Source: Nostoc sp. UHCC 0702 (GTDB taxonomy: Bacteria; Cyanobacteriota; Cyanobacteriia; Cyanobacteriales; Nostocaceae). From it: 64,000 bases of DNA. The stretch covers positions 809,409 through 873,408 of the forward strand of contig CP071065.1 in NCBI GenBank assembly GCA_017164015.1. Reading direction: 5' to 3'. The number at the start of each line of letters is the position of its first letter. Position 1 is the stretch's first letter. The notes under the pieces are model-generated. The model saw only the letters and a program-made list of their open reading frames with translations, had not been told where the DNA came from and did not search any database. Shown here one piece after another: positions 18,293 through 28,204 of the stretch. The position numbers and the translations under genes were made by a program.

Positions 18293-19276
18293 CTAGATCA
18301 ACCTTGAAGCTGATAGCAATTTACCACCACCTATGGCCAAGCTAGTAGGAATAACACCCATGCCTAATATCTGAAGAGACCCTGGCGCACACGATGTAGT
18401 CGATGTAATAGAATTATTTGAATTGTAGACGTGATGCTGGCTTGTTTGCGAACTCGATGAATCAGTATAGAATGGCCAAACATTTGTCTCTTTACTGTTT
18501 TGGATCTTCTGATATTCTTCTTCAGAGTAAGATGCATACGATGTAGTCACAATCTTGTACCCATTAACCAGCAGGACCTGATTCGCAATATTTTGGCAAC
18601 TACCCTTAGAACCAAAAACTTGATCCCATGCCTGTTGACCGTTTGTCCATTTACTGGGATTTTTATATTGATCTGTAAAAAATCCCTGTGTGAACCAACC
18701 GCCCGCGCGTATTTGCAAATAAGCATATTTATCTAAGGTAATGTCAACTGTAATTCTAGAAGATGAAGCTTTTGCGTTCAATGATTCTGAAACGCTACTG
18801 GACGATGTGCCCCAAAAGCCTACACCAGCATAGTCGGTACTTCTTGCCCAAGACGTGCTAATGTCGGTGTTGGCTATTGCAGAATCAAAATTAATCTTTG
18901 CAGAACTCCCTGCCGCCACCTGAGCAAACAAATCATCAAATGGAGGCGCATAAATAGGATTGACACTCACTGCGCCCTCTACCCAATATCTCTCGTTTTC
19001 GTAATTCTTCATAGCAATATCCTTCAAATAGCTATCTGCCCCTTCACTGATCACGATCAGCATGTTGCCATTTAATCCATTAAGTGGGTTACTAGTATAC
19101 AAAGTTGAAACCGATTTAGGAGGAATTCCATCGAAGAAGTTGTATAAACCTTCAGGTTGAGATTGGACGGGTAGAACGCCTTGTATCATCTGAAATTCCT
19201 GATTGCTCAAGTTTAACCCTTGGCAAAGCGTGTTGTATAAACCTGCAGTTGAATCTGGTAATGTTGGTTGTCCCAT
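18293..19276 (-). CDS. Unknown protein, member D of a diverged paralog pair
   Basis: The product has 327 residues from the ATG at 19276, chosen because TTGGAG lies 9 bases before it. I do not recognise a family. It shares the RAGGWFTQGFFT, WDQVFGS and NVWPFY blocks with the protein at 16930-17874. It has an extra Ser-rich stretch near residue 165 (WGTSSSSVSESLNAKASSS) and a His/Ser/Asn-rich run near 285. The C-terminus is apolar (GSLQILGMGVIPTSLAIGGG). Alternating Ser/Thr-rich strands suggest a beta-rich protein. Function is not inferable from the sequence. Confidence 0.7.
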   Translation of the reverse strand: MGQPTLPDSTAGLYNTLCQGLNLSNQEFQMIQGVLPVQSQPEGLYNFFDGIPPKSVSTLYTSNPLNGLNGNMLIVISEGADSYLKDIAMKNYENERYWVEGAVSVNPIYAPPFDDLFAQVAAGSSAKINFDSAIANTDISTSWARSTDYAGVGFWGTSSSSVSESLNAKASSSRITVDITLDKYAYLQIRAGGWFTQGFFTDQYKNPSKWTNGQQAWDQVFGSKGSCQNIANQVLLVNGYKIVTTSYASYSEEEYQKIQNSKETNVWPFYTDSSSSQTSQHHVYNSNNSITSTTSCAPGSLQILGMGVIPTSLAIGGGKLLSASRLI

Positions 19277-19427
19277 AATAATTTTCTCCAAAAAATGATT
19301 TTGCTGACTCTTTTCTGATGAGGGATTTTTAGCTTATTCCCTTTACTCTGAGCCTAACTAGTTATTAGACGGAAATATTCCGTATTGCTCATCACAATTA
19401 ACATTCTGCTTGGCTTTGCAATTAAAT

Positions 19428-19511
19428 AATTCAGTTAAATTCAGGACTTTTAAAATTCAGGTAAACTCAGTTAAATTCAGGTAAACTCAGTTAAACTCAG
19501 TTAAATTCAGG
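19428..19511. repeat. Tandem CAGTTAAATTCAGG/TAAACT repeats
   Basis: About six units of CAGTTAAAyTCAGG or GGTAAACTCAG. Shorter copies occur at 21150-21203 and 22036-22092. Copies therefore stand before both AAA_35 gene starts and at the ends of the META-gene duplication. Confidence 0.7.
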
Positions 19512-19579
19512 TAATACAAAAACACATAAACATGTAAGAATTAATACTGAAAAAGGTTTTCAGCATCTGGGAAATACCA

Positions 19580-20394
19580 ATGTTTGCCAAATTTAACCCC
19601 ACCTATCAGTATCAACCAGGCGGTAGTCTCCCCCCTGATGCACCTACCTATGTGGTACGACAGGCTGATACTGAACTTTATGAAGGGTTATTAGCTCTTG
19701 AGTATTGCTATGTTCTCAACGCTAGACAAATGGGAAAGTCTAGCTTGCGAGTACGGACAATGAATAAATTACTCTCCTCAGGATTTGCCTGTGCAGAAAT
19801 TGAATTAAGCGGCATTGGTAGCCAACAAATTACCGCTCCCCAATGGTATGGTGGGATTATTCAAGAATTAGTCAGCGGGTTTCAACTCCAAATAAATCGG
19901 CGCAGTTGGTTAAGAGAACGCGATGATCTATCTCCTATCCAGTGCTTAAATGAATTTATCGAAACAGTATTACTGACCCAGATTCAGCAAAAAATTGTGA
20001 TTTTTATTGATGAAATTGATAATGTGCTGGGGTTGAAATTTTCCACCGATGAATTTTTTGCTCTGATTCGCCACTGCTATGAAAATCGAGCTAACAAGCC
20101 AGCCTATACTCCTAACTTGCACATTTTAGAATCCTTATATGGCAAAGCTTTTAGCCTGACTTGAAAAATGTGCTAGTTTCATTCATTGCTAGCGGCGAAA
20201 AACGCGGCTAGTCGGGCGCTCACATCTTGCACCTAGCCCTAGCGAGAGCGAAATCGCGGCTATACAAACGAAGTCCGCGTAGGCGGACTAACGCAAAATC
20301 AAGGGTTTGAAACCCGCGCAGGCGGGTTTTGCCTGTGTAGCCGCGACTTCCAGTCGCCTGGTGCAAGATATGAGCTTTGTTGGGAGTAGCTGCA
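19580..20394 (+). pseudogene. Broken 5' copy of the AAA_35 ATPase gene
   Basis: Codons 1-175 match the start of the gene at 22159-24846 almost exactly, including [11 protein letters not shown] and [16 protein letters not shown]. After NRANKPAY the match stops, a foreign tail follows and the frame closes at 20164. A short run, GCTTTGTTGGGAGTAGCTGCA (20374-20394), matches the intact gene just past the break. About 265 bp was therefore inserted, including the palindromic element at 20222-20372, and the rest was lost. The 194-residue product would keep Walker A and B but no C-terminal part. Confidence 0.85.
20222..20372. repeat. MITE-like palindrome, TIR CATATCTTGCACC, inside the AAA_35 pseudogene
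   Basis: The ends ATCTTGCACC and GGTGCAAGAT are inverted copies. Inside are nested inverted pairs: GTCCGCGTAGGCGGAC, ACCCGCGCAGGCGGGT, and TCGCGGCTA/TAGCCGCGA. It lies within the interruption of the AAA_35 copy. Confidence 0.65.
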
Positions 20395-20398
20395 AACA

Positions 20399-21203
20399 CT
20401 GGATGAAAAAGTATTGCACCTCTAACCCGAAAATCTAGTTGCCAAAAATTATAGGTTGGGTAAGGCTCATCCCTCACCCAACCTAAGTGCGATCGCTATT
20501 GATACAAGAGCATCACAACTTTATTCAGCTTTGACGTATTCCAACAATTTCTTATCTGAACCGTAAGTCAGTTTCAGATTTTGATCGCTGACATCATAGG
20601 ACGTAGCTGACTGTAATGCATCAAAATATTTTCTCTCCTGCTGCATTATAGATTCGGGGGAGCATAAAATTGGTGTTGCGATCATATTAGATCCAACTGT
20701 GATTCTACCTGAATTAGCAGTAAAAGAGGCAACGTATCGGTTGCAGCCTCCACTGCCGCTGATGCTTCCATGAAAATCATTCTCAAATTCAGCTGTAATT
20801 TGAGTTTTTTCCAAAACAGGAGCACCGCCTAAGGATTCAAGCTGCCAATTTCCTTTTAAACCTGCCGCGTAACTGGGGCTTTGAAATGCCAAAGCCAAAC
20901 AAAATAGAGCTAGTCCAAAAACGATAGCTTTTTTGATGTCTTTAAAGATGTTCATGGTTTCATTTCACCTGAAATTGTGGTTTGAGAGTCGATTGCCTAA
21001 CCAAAAGGTTCAGCTTTGTTGCATCAATGAGAAAAAAGCACACCTACTCCTTCAGGGAGTGGTGATTAGTCTTTTACTCTATAGGTGTCCGATTTGTGTC
21101 AACCGGTTTCATAGAGCTTGTTGATAGTATCTTTGGTTTTTCAAATCAATAATTCAGTTAAATTCAGGACTTTTAAAAGTCAGGTAAATTCAGTTAAATT
21201 CAG
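20399..21203. repeat. 805-bp tandem duplication, copy 1 (META gene unit)
   Basis: This segment and 21285-22089 are near-identical with a constant offset of 886. An 81-bp spacer (21204-21284) separates them. Each holds one META-domain gene plus its upstream region and ends in CAGTTAAATTCAG repeats. Confidence 0.85.
20521..20955 (-). CDS. META-domain (HslJ-like) exported protein, copy 1
   Basis: The product has 144 residues. A signal peptide is clear: basic KDIKKA, apolar FGLALFCLALAF, then SYAAGL as a probable cleavage site. The mature part is a META domain: GNWQLESLGGAPV, the GGCNRY motif near residue 73, and the end LTYGSDKKLLEYVKAE. META/HslJ proteins are small periplasmic or envelope proteins of unclear function; some are linked to heat shock or antibiotic resistance. 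It is nearly identical to copy 2 at 21407-21841. The differences cluster in the middle, with Cys, Gly and Asn of the motif kept. Confidence 0.85.
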   Translation of the reverse strand: MNIFKDIKKAIVFGLALFCLALAFQSPSYAAGLKGNWQLESLGGAPVLEKTQITAEFENDFHGSISGSGGCNRYVASFTANSGRITVGSNMIATPILCSPESIMQQERKYFDALQSATSYDVSDQNLKLTYGSDKKLLEYVKAE

Positions 21204-21284
21204 TTATGATATGGACAGTAGGGTCAGCATCAAAAGAACAAGTACTACATATGGTTCTTCTTCTGATGCGATCGCTGTTAATTT

Positions 21285-22089
21285 CTGGATGAAAAAGTAT
21301 TGCACCTCTAACCCGAAAATCTAGTTGCCAAAAATTATAGGTTGGGTGAGGGATGAGCCTCACCCAACCTAAGTGCGATCGCTATTGATACAAGAGCATC
21401 ACAACTTTATTCAGCTTTGACGTATTCCAACAATTTCTTATCTGAACCGTAAGTCAGTTTCAGATTTTGATCGCTGACATCATAGGACGTGGCTGACTGT
21501 AATGCATCAAAATATTTACTCTCCTGCTGCATTCTAGATTCGGGGGAGCATAGCATTCTTGTTGCGCTTATATTAGATCCAACTGTGATTCTACCTGAAT
21601 TAGCAGTGAAACGGGCAGAGTATCGGTTGCAGCCTGCACTGCCCCTGATGCTCCCATGAAAATCATTCTCAAATTCAGCTGTGATTTGAGTTTTTTCCAA
21701 AACAGGAGCACCGCCTAAGGATTCAAGCTGCCAATTTCCTTTTAAACCTGCCGCGTAACTGGGGCTTTGAAATGCCAAAGCCAAACAAAATAGAGCTAGT
21801 CCAAAAACGATAGCTTTTTTGATGTCTTTAAAGATGTTCATGGTTTCATTTCACCTGAAATTGTGGTTTGAGAGTCGATTGCCTAACCAAAAGGTTCAGC
21901 TTTATTGCATCAATGAGAAAAAAGCACACCTACTCCTTCAGGGAGTGGTGATTAGTCTTTTACTCTATAGGTGTCCGATTTGTGTCAACCGGTTTCATAG
22001 AGCTTGTTGATAGTATCTTTGGTTTTTCAAATCAATAATTCAGTTAAATTCAGGACTTTTAAAAGTCAGGTAAATTCAGTTAAATTCAG
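21285..22089. repeat. 805-bp tandem duplication, copy 2 (META gene unit)
   Basis: The second copy of the unit at 20399. One internal hairpin (about 21340-21370) has its loop in the opposite orientation relative to copy 1. The stretch 21842-22158 before the AAA_35 gene holds no other gene. Confidence 0.85.
21407..21841 (-). CDS. META-domain (HslJ-like) exported protein, copy 2
   Basis: The product has 144 residues with the same signal peptide and META domain as the copy at 20521-20955. The central region differs: GSIRGSAGCNRYSARFTANS here against GSISGSGGCNRYVASFTANS there, and SATRMLCSPES against IATPILCSPES. The changes are mostly amino-acid altering while the flanks are identical. This hints at relaxed or diversifying change in that loop. 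It is divergent from the AAA_35 gene that starts 318 bp away on the other strand. Confidence 0.85.
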   Translation of the reverse strand: MNIFKDIKKAIVFGLALFCLALAFQSPSYAAGLKGNWQLESLGGAPVLEKTQITAEFENDFHGSIRGSAGCNRYSARFTANSGRITVGSNISATRMLCSPESRMQQESKYFDALQSATSYDVSDQNLKLTYGSDKKLLEYVKAE

Positions 22090-22158
22090 GTAAGACAAAA
22101 ACACATAAATATGGGAGGATTAACACAGAAAAAGGTTTTAAGCATCTAGAAAATACCA

Positions 22159-24846
22159 ATGTTTGCCAAATTCAACCCCACCTATCAGTATCAGCCAGGC
22201 GGTAGTCTCCCCCCTGATGCACCTACCTATGTGGTGCGACAGGCTGACACTGAACTTTACGAAGGGTTATTAGCACTTGAGTATTGCTATGTCCTCAACG
22301 CTAGACAAATGGGGAAGTCTAGCTTGCGAGTACGGACAATGAATAAATTACTCTCCTCAGGATTTGCCTGTGCAGAAATTGAATTAAGCGGCATTGGTAG
22401 CCAACAAATTACGGCTCCCCAATGGTATGGGGGAATTATTCAAGAATTAGTCAGCGGTTTTCAGCTACACATAAATCGCCGCAGTTGGTTAAAAGAACGC
22501 GATGACCTATCTCCTATCCAGTGCTTAAATGAATTTATCGAAACAGTATTGCTGAACCAGATTCAGCAAAAAATTGTCATCTTTATCGATGAAATTGATA
22601 ATGTACTGGGTTTAAAATTTTCCACTGACGAATTTTTTGCTTTGATTCGCCACTGTTATGAAAATCGAGCTATGAAGCCAGATTATAAGCGACTATCATT
22701 TGCTTTATTGGGAGTAGCTGCACCTTCAGATTTGATTCAAGACAAACACTATTCTACGCCCTTTAATATCGGTAGAGCCATTGAAATTCAAGGATTTAAA
22801 CTGGAAGAAAGCGAACCTTTAGTAAATGGATTGGTAGGGGAATTTAGCAACCCACAAGCAGGATTAAAAGAAATTTTATCTTGGACTAGCGGACAGCCAT
22901 TCCTCACTCAAAAACTCTGTTGGTTAATTGTTAATTACTGCCATAAAAACCCAGAATTGTGCCCTCCTCAAGAGGGTGAAGAAGCGCAGTGGATTGAGCA
23001 AATTGTCCAGAATCAAATTATCAAAAATTGGGAAGCTCAAGACGAACCAGAGCATTTAAGAACAATACGCGATCGCCTACTCCGCAATACTCCCAAAAGC
23101 ATACAATTATTGCAGCTATATCAGCAGATTCTACAACAAGGAAAAATCCCCTCTGAGAACTTCCCTGAATACCTAGAATTGCGACTATCGGGACTTGTCG
23201 CCCAACACGAAGGAAATTTATTAGTCAAAAACCCAATTTATGCCAGAGTCTTCAATTTGGATTGGGTAAATAAAAAGCTAGCAATACAACTTGCCAAATC
23301 CCAGATAGTTACTACTAACTCAACTCTGATGTTCATCGCAAATGAGCAGCAAACTTGGGATACTCTACAGCAAGAATGGCAACAGATACGCCAATATTGC
23401 CAGCAATTTGGCGGGCAAATTATCAAGATTTTCGACGATGGATTATTATTCTCCTTTGAAAGTGCTGAGAAAGCAGTTGATAGTGCCATAGAAATCCAAA
23501 AAGCACTAGCGATCGCCCCTAGTAATTTGCTACAACCAAATAGGCTGCTACATCGAATTGGCATTCATCTGGCAGAGATATTTTTCAGAGGCAATGATGT
23601 TTTGGGCAAAGGGGTAAACTTGGTGCTACAACTCCACATACAAGCTGAACCCGGAGGAATTTGCTTATCTCAAACTGTCTATGAACAGGTTAAACATCAC
23701 TTACAGGTAAATGCAGTTAATTTAGGGCAGCACAGGCTCAAAGATATCTCAGAAGCCATCTTTTTATATCACATTAGCCCCTATCGTACTGTGTCGAGCA
23801 AAAATATTGCCAACTCCGTTAATTTTCCCTCTTACCCAAATGGTGCAGTTCCCCTTGATTCTCCTTTTTACATAGAACGAACTGCCCTTGAAACGCAAGT
23901 TTGTCAAGAAATTAGCAAACCTGGTGCTTTAGTCCGCATCAAAGCACCTAGAGAGATGGGTAAAACTTCTTTACTACTGAGAACTTTGGATTATGCAGCC
24001 CGTCAAGGCTACCGCACTGTTAGCTTAAATCTAGAGCAAATTGACGATGTAATTTTGAACGATTTGAATCGATTTTTGCGCTGGCTGTGTGCCAACGTTA
24101 CCCATCAACTCCAGCTAGAAGCAAAACTAGACGATTATTGGGATGAAGATATCGGCAGTAAAATTAGTTGTTCTCTCTATTTTCGTAACCATATATTAAA
24201 GCAAATTGATACTCCTTTGGTTTTATCCTTAGATGAAGTTCAATATATTTTTGAGCATCCTTTGGTAGCAAAAGATGTCTTACCTTTGTTTCGTTCGTGG
24301 TACGAAGAAGCTAAAAGAGAACCAATCTGGCAAAAGTTACGGCTGATTATAGTTCACTCAACTGAAATTTATGTACCTCTTCAATTAAAGCAATCTCCAT
24401 TTAATGTAGGATTGCCAATAGAGTTAAGTAACTTCAATATTGAGCAGGTAAAACTGTTAGCTCAACGCTATGGACTCAACTGGACTGATAGCCAGGAAGC
24501 AACAGAACTTATGGCAATGGTAGAAGGACATCCAGCACTAGTACATATGGCTATTTATCATCTTAGTCGAGGGGAAATTACTTTTGCTCAATTCCTCGAT
24601 ACAGCAGCAACATCAAGCGGAATTTATTCCCATCATTTGCAGCGTCATCAAGCAACATTGCAAGAACAATCTGAATTAGCAAAAGCGTTAGATCTCGTCA
24701 TCAATGCTCAGCAACCCATATCATTAGATCCGAGCATGACTTATAAACTAAGCAGTATGGGACTGATCAAACAGTTAAGAGATAAAGTGATACCAAGCTG
24801 TGAATTATATCGGCAGTATTTTACATCCAGAAATAGCAAACTATAG
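22159..24846 (+). CDS. AAA_35 ATPase / cyclase-homology domain / second AAA_35 ATPase
   Basis: The product has 895 residues. The first AAA_35 domain (about 1-370) has [11 protein letters not shown] near 49 and [12 protein letters not shown] near 145. Residues about 387-547 look like a class III nucleotide cyclase domain: [54 protein letters not shown]. The first metal-binding Asp of active cyclases is not seen in [10 protein letters not shown], so it may be a sensor or regulatory domain rather than an enzyme. The second AAA_35 domain (about 565-890) has [10 protein letters not shown] and [11 protein letters not shown] and resembles the vMAP-like protein at 12712. A broken copy of its 5' end is at 19580. 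Probably a signalling NTPase; partners are unknown. Confidence 0.82.
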   Translation: MFAKFNPTYQYQPGGSLPPDAPTYVVRQADTELYEGLLALEYCYVLNARQMGKSSLRVRTMNKLLSSGFACAEIELSGIGSQQITAPQWYGGIIQELVSGFQLHINRRSWLKERDDLSPIQCLNEFIETVLLNQIQQKIVIFIDEIDNVLGLKFSTDEFFALIRHCYENRAMKPDYKRLSFALLGVAAPSDLIQDKHYSTPFNIGRAIEIQGFKLEESEPLVNGLVGEFSNPQAGLKEILSWTSGQPFLTQKLCWLIVNYCHKNPELCPPQEGEEAQWIEQIVQNQIIKNWEAQDEPEHLRTIRDRLLRNTPKSIQLLQLYQQILQQGKIPSENFPEYLELRLSGLVAQHEGNLLVKNPIYARVFNLDWVNKKLAIQLAKSQIVTTNSTLMFIANEQQTWDTLQQEWQQIRQYCQQFGGQIIKIFDDGLLFSFESAEKAVDSAIEIQKALAIAPSNLLQPNRLLHRIGIHLAEIFFRGNDVLGKGVNLVLQLHIQAEPGGICLSQTVYEQVKHHLQVNAVNLGQHRLKDISEAIFLYHISPYRTVSSKNIANSVNFPSYPNGAVPLDSPFYIERTALETQVCQEISKPGALVRIKAPREMGKTSLLLRTLDYAARQGYRTVSLNLEQIDDVILNDLNRFLRWLCANVTHQLQLEAKLDDYWDEDIGSKISCSLYFRNHILKQIDTPLVLSLDEVQYIFEHPLVAKDVLPLFRSWYEEAKREPIWQKLRLIIVHSTEIYVPLQLKQSPFNVGLPIELSNFNIEQVKLLAQRYGLNWTDSQEATELMAMVEGHPALVHMAIYHLSRGEITFAQFLDTAATSSGIYSHHLQRHQATLQEQSELAKALDLVINAQQPISLDPSMTYKLSSMGLIKQLRDKVIPSCELYRQYFTSRNSKL

Positions 24847-24850
24847 AGTA

Positions 24851-25007
24851 ATATCAAGTTTGGCTAATTACTTACGATCTAGTCGGTTTGCTTGGTAATA
24901 GGTAATGGGTAATGGGTAATAGGTAATACTCAAAACCAATTACCAATTACCAATTACCTATTACCGACCTCCACAGATATCATAAGTGTTTAAACGGACA
25001 TGATATA
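24851..25007. repeat. MITE-like element, ATATCAwGTyCGG family (variant with GGTAAT repeats)
   Basis: The left end is ATATCAAGTTTGGCTAATTACTTACG and the right end is CATAAGTGTTTAAACGGACATGATAT. The centre is a run of GGTAATGGGTAAT and its complement, forming one long hairpin. The element at 30608-30798 is nearly identical outside the number of units. Confidence 0.65.
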
Positions 25008-25110
25008 ATAGAGTTTATGGGAGGGCGAGAAGCCCTAAAAATCCGTCTTGGAAATTTCTGAGTGGAGACTTCCTCCGCTCAGAGTTTCCGCAAAATCCCA
25101 AAATCCAAAA

Positions 25111-25605
25111 CTAAAAGCGCAAACCAACACCACCTTGCACAGATACAGCCGTACCGCCACTATCGCGGTAAGCATCAAAAGCAATAATCGCGTTGCCAAA
25201 AAGCACAGTATTACTATTAGGAATAACGTAATCAATTCCTGGTTGTAAGGCAAAACTAATTTTGTCACCCACAGGAGAAGAATCACCACCACCAGCCAAC
25301 ACTAAACCCGCTCCCAAGTAGGCATCAGTTTGCCAATTTAAGGGCACATCGTAAGAAACCGTTGGTACAACTGCTGTATTGTTACCAATTAACGCTTGGG
25401 CACGGAAAGAAATCGGTGATTCCAGAAGTTTGTAGCGGAAGGCAAGAACTCCCCCAACCTGGACACCATCAGTCAAACCGACAGTCGGCCCTATACCAAC
25501 ATAGCTACCATATGCTACTTGAGCTTGTGCTGGTTGAGTACACAGAACCAGACTCAAGACTGAGCCAGCCCCCAACGCTGAAACTAAATATGGAATATGC
25601 TTCAT
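25111..25605 (-). CDS. Exported beta-barrel-like outer membrane protein
   Basis: The product has 164 residues from the ATG at 25605, which has AGGAG 8 bases upstream. The signal peptide is MKHIPYLVSALGAGSVLSLV... ending near AQA. The mature part alternates polar and apolar residues in strand-like runs (VAYGSYVGIGPTVGL, FALQPGIDYVI, GGVGLRF) and ends in Phe, as many outer membrane barrels do. Size suggests an 8-stranded barrel. Its specific function is not known. STRR blocks separate it from the RDD/pentapeptide gene. Confidence 0.7.
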   Translation of the reverse strand: MKHIPYLVSALGAGSVLSLVLCTQPAQAQVAYGSYVGIGPTVGLTDGVQVGGVLAFRYKLLESPISFRAQALIGNNTAVVPTVSYDVPLNWQTDAYLGAGLVLAGGGDSSPVGDKISFALQPGIDYVIPNSNTVLFGNAIIAFDAYRDSGGTAVSVQGGVGLRF

Positions 25606-25678
25606 TACCCGACTCCTCACACCATCTTGGATTTTACAGGTTCGTTTAAATACCTATGTTATCGCTGTTACTGGTCAT

Positions 25679-25830
25679 CGGTAATTGGTAATTGGTAATT
25701 GGTAATTGGTAATTGGGCATAGGGAATTGGGAATTGGGAATTGGTAATTGGTAATTGGTAATTGGTAATTGGTAATTGGTAATTGGTAATTGGTAATTGG
25801 TAATTGGTAATTGGGCATAGGGCATAGGGC
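25679..25830. repeat. STRR block, GGTAATT heptamers
   Basis: About 20 units of GGTAATT with a few GGGAATT and GGGCATA variants, the same motif class as the large block at 47477. Located upstream of the beta-barrel-like gene. Confidence 0.85.
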
Positions 25831-25850
25831 ATTGGGAAAAAAAGTTATTC

Positions 25851-25990
25851 TCCCCTGCTTCCCCTGCTCCCCTGCTCCCCTGCCCCCCTGCTCCCCTGCT
25901 CCCCTGCTCCCCTGCCCCCCTGCCCCCCTGCTCCCCTGCTCCCCTGCTCCCCTGCCCCCCTGCTCCCCATCTCCCCTACGGACAACGAGG
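25851..25990. repeat. STRR block, CCCCTGCT octamers
   Basis: About 15 units of CCCCTGCT or CCCCTGCC. It runs into the last codon and stop of the RDD/pentapeptide gene, whose TAG lies in the sequence TAGGGGAGATGGGG on the minus strand. Confidence 0.85.
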
Positions 25991-28141
25991 ATGAATGCCT
26001 CCTTTAGTACAAATGTAAGCTAGTTGCTTGGCATCTAAATTTTTGGCTTGAGAAAAATCAACACCTTCTACTACAGCAGATACTGAACCTAGGTCTGGTG
26101 TTTGCACAAATTGATCTGCGGGATCTTCTTTGGCAGGAGCAATAATTGTCCCCTGAAAATCTGCACCTGCAAGATTTGCCCCTCGCAAATCTACTAGACT
26201 CAAGTCAGCATTCCGCAAATTGGCGTTTTCTAACTGTGCAGAACGCAAAATAGCACCAGTCATACGAGTAGCACTTAAGTTAGCATTGCTGAGATTGGCA
26301 CGTTCTAAATCTGCTCCAGATAAATCTGATGCTTGCCAATCGGTTTTAGTTAAGTTGGCTGATGACAATTGAGTTCCAATGGCAATCACCCGACCTAAAC
26401 GAGCGCCATACAAATTAGCTTCGTTTAATTTGGCGCCACCTAAATCTGCCCCAGTCAAGCTAGCATTTTCTAAAACTGCGAATCGCAAATCTGCTCCCAC
26501 TAGTTGAGTGCTGCTGAGGTTAGCGCCAACTAGACGTGCATGAGATAAATTAGCTCTGTTGAGGGTGGCGCGGCTTAAATCGCTACCAGTCATGACGACG
26601 CGACTTAAGTTTGCATCTGTGAAATTAACTTGTTTCATTTGAGCTTGACTCAAATCTGCGATCGCATCGTCAAAAGTATCCCAGCGTCCATCCTCACCAA
26701 CTCCCCTAAAGCGGCTAGCCTTAAAACTGGCTTGGTTGAGATTTGCTTGTTTGAATTTAATTCCTGATACATCAACGTTGTCTAGCACCAAGTTGAAAAA
26801 GGGACTTCCCAAAGTACCACTTTGACCTAATTGGGTGCGACTCAGATCAATACCCTGAATTTTACCACTGTAAACAGCAAGAATCTTGTTAATCGTTTGC
26901 TGGTTGTTTTGTAAGCGCTTTTGTCGCAATTCCCGCTCTTGGGGTAAATTACCGTTCACAGAAGCTAGTTCGCTAGCAAGAAACTGATTTTTGTTTTTTA
27001 ATTCCGAAATAGCTTTGGGGCCGATAGTTACTAAAGCTTGCTGCACTGTATTCAAGAGGATGGGGTTGGTTTCGCTAACCAACAGATCCGCAAGGTATTG
27101 GATGGACTGGGAGTCGTTAAGACCACCCATTGCCAAAATCACACTCTGGCGTTCTGCCTCGCTGACACCAGAGTCAGGACTCAATTGTTTTACGAGTGCA
27201 AGAAACTTTTGACTGTTGATTTGTTTGTTTTGACTCTGGCTTTGCTGAGTTTGGATATAAACTTGAGTGGCGATTAAAGTGGCTAGCACAGCAGTCATAC
27301 TTGTTAGTGCTACAGCAAACAGTGTCAAACTAGGATTTTGCTGCATCCGTCGCCACAATGTGCCCAGACTTGGAGTTTCTGTTGTCATTCCCATGACTGG
27401 GCTTTTTGTTTCCTCTTGTTCTTTGTTGGCTTCATTACCCTTGGCAGAGGAACCTTGCCCTTTGTTAGCTACCTGTGAGGCTGGTATGGGGCGAGTAGAG
27501 TCTATGGTGTAAGTACCAGCTAGCCAATCGTGCAGTGCGCGACGCCCTCGGCGCGGAGGCAAAGCCAACGCTTCTCCTACCAACATCAACCCAACTAAAA
27601 ACGTGAATAATCCCAAATTGGGAAAGGCAAAGCTATAACGCCAAAGAATATAGGCGATGGATGTGGGTACAGCCCAGCGTCCAATTCCTTCCCGTGCGAC
27701 AACAGCAGGCAAACCTGGCGCTGTGCCTTGCTCATTCACAACCCGTATGCCCAACCACCGTTTAGGAATTGTACTACCAGTTTTACCTAGTAGATATAAT
27801 TGCCACCATGAGAGCGTTACAGGTGCTAACAAAGCTACTGTCCACAAAAAATTAGTTGGCCATGCGACGTTACGGATACCATAACTCACAGGCAGAGCTA
27901 AAGGTCGAGCGATCGCTCTTTCTGTGACTACCAGTATGGGGTTGAGCGGCACTCGGTTGAAATCGCTTCTAGTATTAATATACGCACCAAGCCCGTAGGG
28001 AACCAAGCCACTGGCAACCACCAGTGTGATTTCTGCTGCCCAAGCACCTAAGCGCCTGGTAACTAACGGCAGCGAACTGGCTCTTTGAGAGTCTTGTGCT
28101 TGTCTTGATTGATTACTTCTCCTCACAATTGGGGTCGCCAT
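25976..28141 (-). CDS. RDD-domain membrane protein with pentapeptide repeats
   Basis: The product has 721 residues. An RDD domain fills about 25-215, with several membrane segments (AAEITLVVASGLVPYGLGAY, FLWTVALLAPVTLSWW, LGLFTFLVGLMLVGEALAL) and RRLGAWAAE / GKRWLGIRVV-type motifs. Another membrane segment is near 280 (LFAVALTSMTAVLATLIA), followed by a coiled region. From about 450 there are many pentapeptide repeats of the A[DN]L-x-x type (ANLSHARLVGANLSSTQLVG), which form a right-handed beta-helix. The combination is typical of cyanobacterial membrane-anchored pentapeptide proteins of unknown function. A small membrane protein gene lies 63 bp upstream on the same strand, probably in one operon. 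The stop codon lies in STRR sequence. Confidence 0.88.
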   Translation of the reverse strand: MATPIVRRSNQSRQAQDSQRASSLPLVTRRLGAWAAEITLVVASGLVPYGLGAYINTRSDFNRVPLNPILVVTERAIARPLALPVSYGIRNVAWPTNFLWTVALLAPVTLSWWQLYLLGKTGSTIPKRWLGIRVVNEQGTAPGLPAVVAREGIGRWAVPTSIAYILWRYSFAFPNLGLFTFLVGLMLVGEALALPPRRGRRALHDWLAGTYTIDSTRPIPASQVANKGQGSSAKGNEANKEQEETKSPVMGMTTETPSLGTLWRRMQQNPSLTLFAVALTSMTAVLATLIATQVYIQTQQSQSQNKQINSQKFLALVKQLSPDSGVSEAERQSVILAMGGLNDSQSIQYLADLLVSETNPILLNTVQQALVTIGPKAISELKNKNQFLASELASVNGNLPQERELRQKRLQNNQQTINKILAVYSGKIQGIDLSRTQLGQSGTLGSPFFNLVLDNVDVSGIKFKQANLNQASFKASRFRGVGEDGRWDTFDDAIADLSQAQMKQVNFTDANLSRVVMTGSDLSRATLNRANLSHARLVGANLSSTQLVGADLRFAVLENASLTGADLGGAKLNEANLYGARLGRVIAIGTQLSSANLTKTDWQASDLSGADLERANLSNANLSATRMTGAILRSAQLENANLRNADLSLVDLRGANLAGADFQGTIIAPAKEDPADQFVQTPDLGSVSAVVEGVDFSQAKNLDAKQLAYICTKGGIHPRCP

Positions 28142-28204
28142 TACATAATTCCCTTTGACTTTAATATTTACGCCGCTGACGGCGCAGTTAACATAAACTA
28201 TTGC

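Noticed and set aside
20220..20477. 85-codon minus-strand ORF
   Set aside because: It is composed of palindromic repeat sequence.
20933..22010. Identical 63-codon ORFs upstream of both META genes
   Set aside because: They exist only because the duplicated non-coding region is the same; they overlap the META starts and show no family features.
25811..26023. Proline-rich ORF ([11 protein letters not shown]...)
   Set aside because: It is STRR translation overlapping the end of the RDD/pentapeptide gene.
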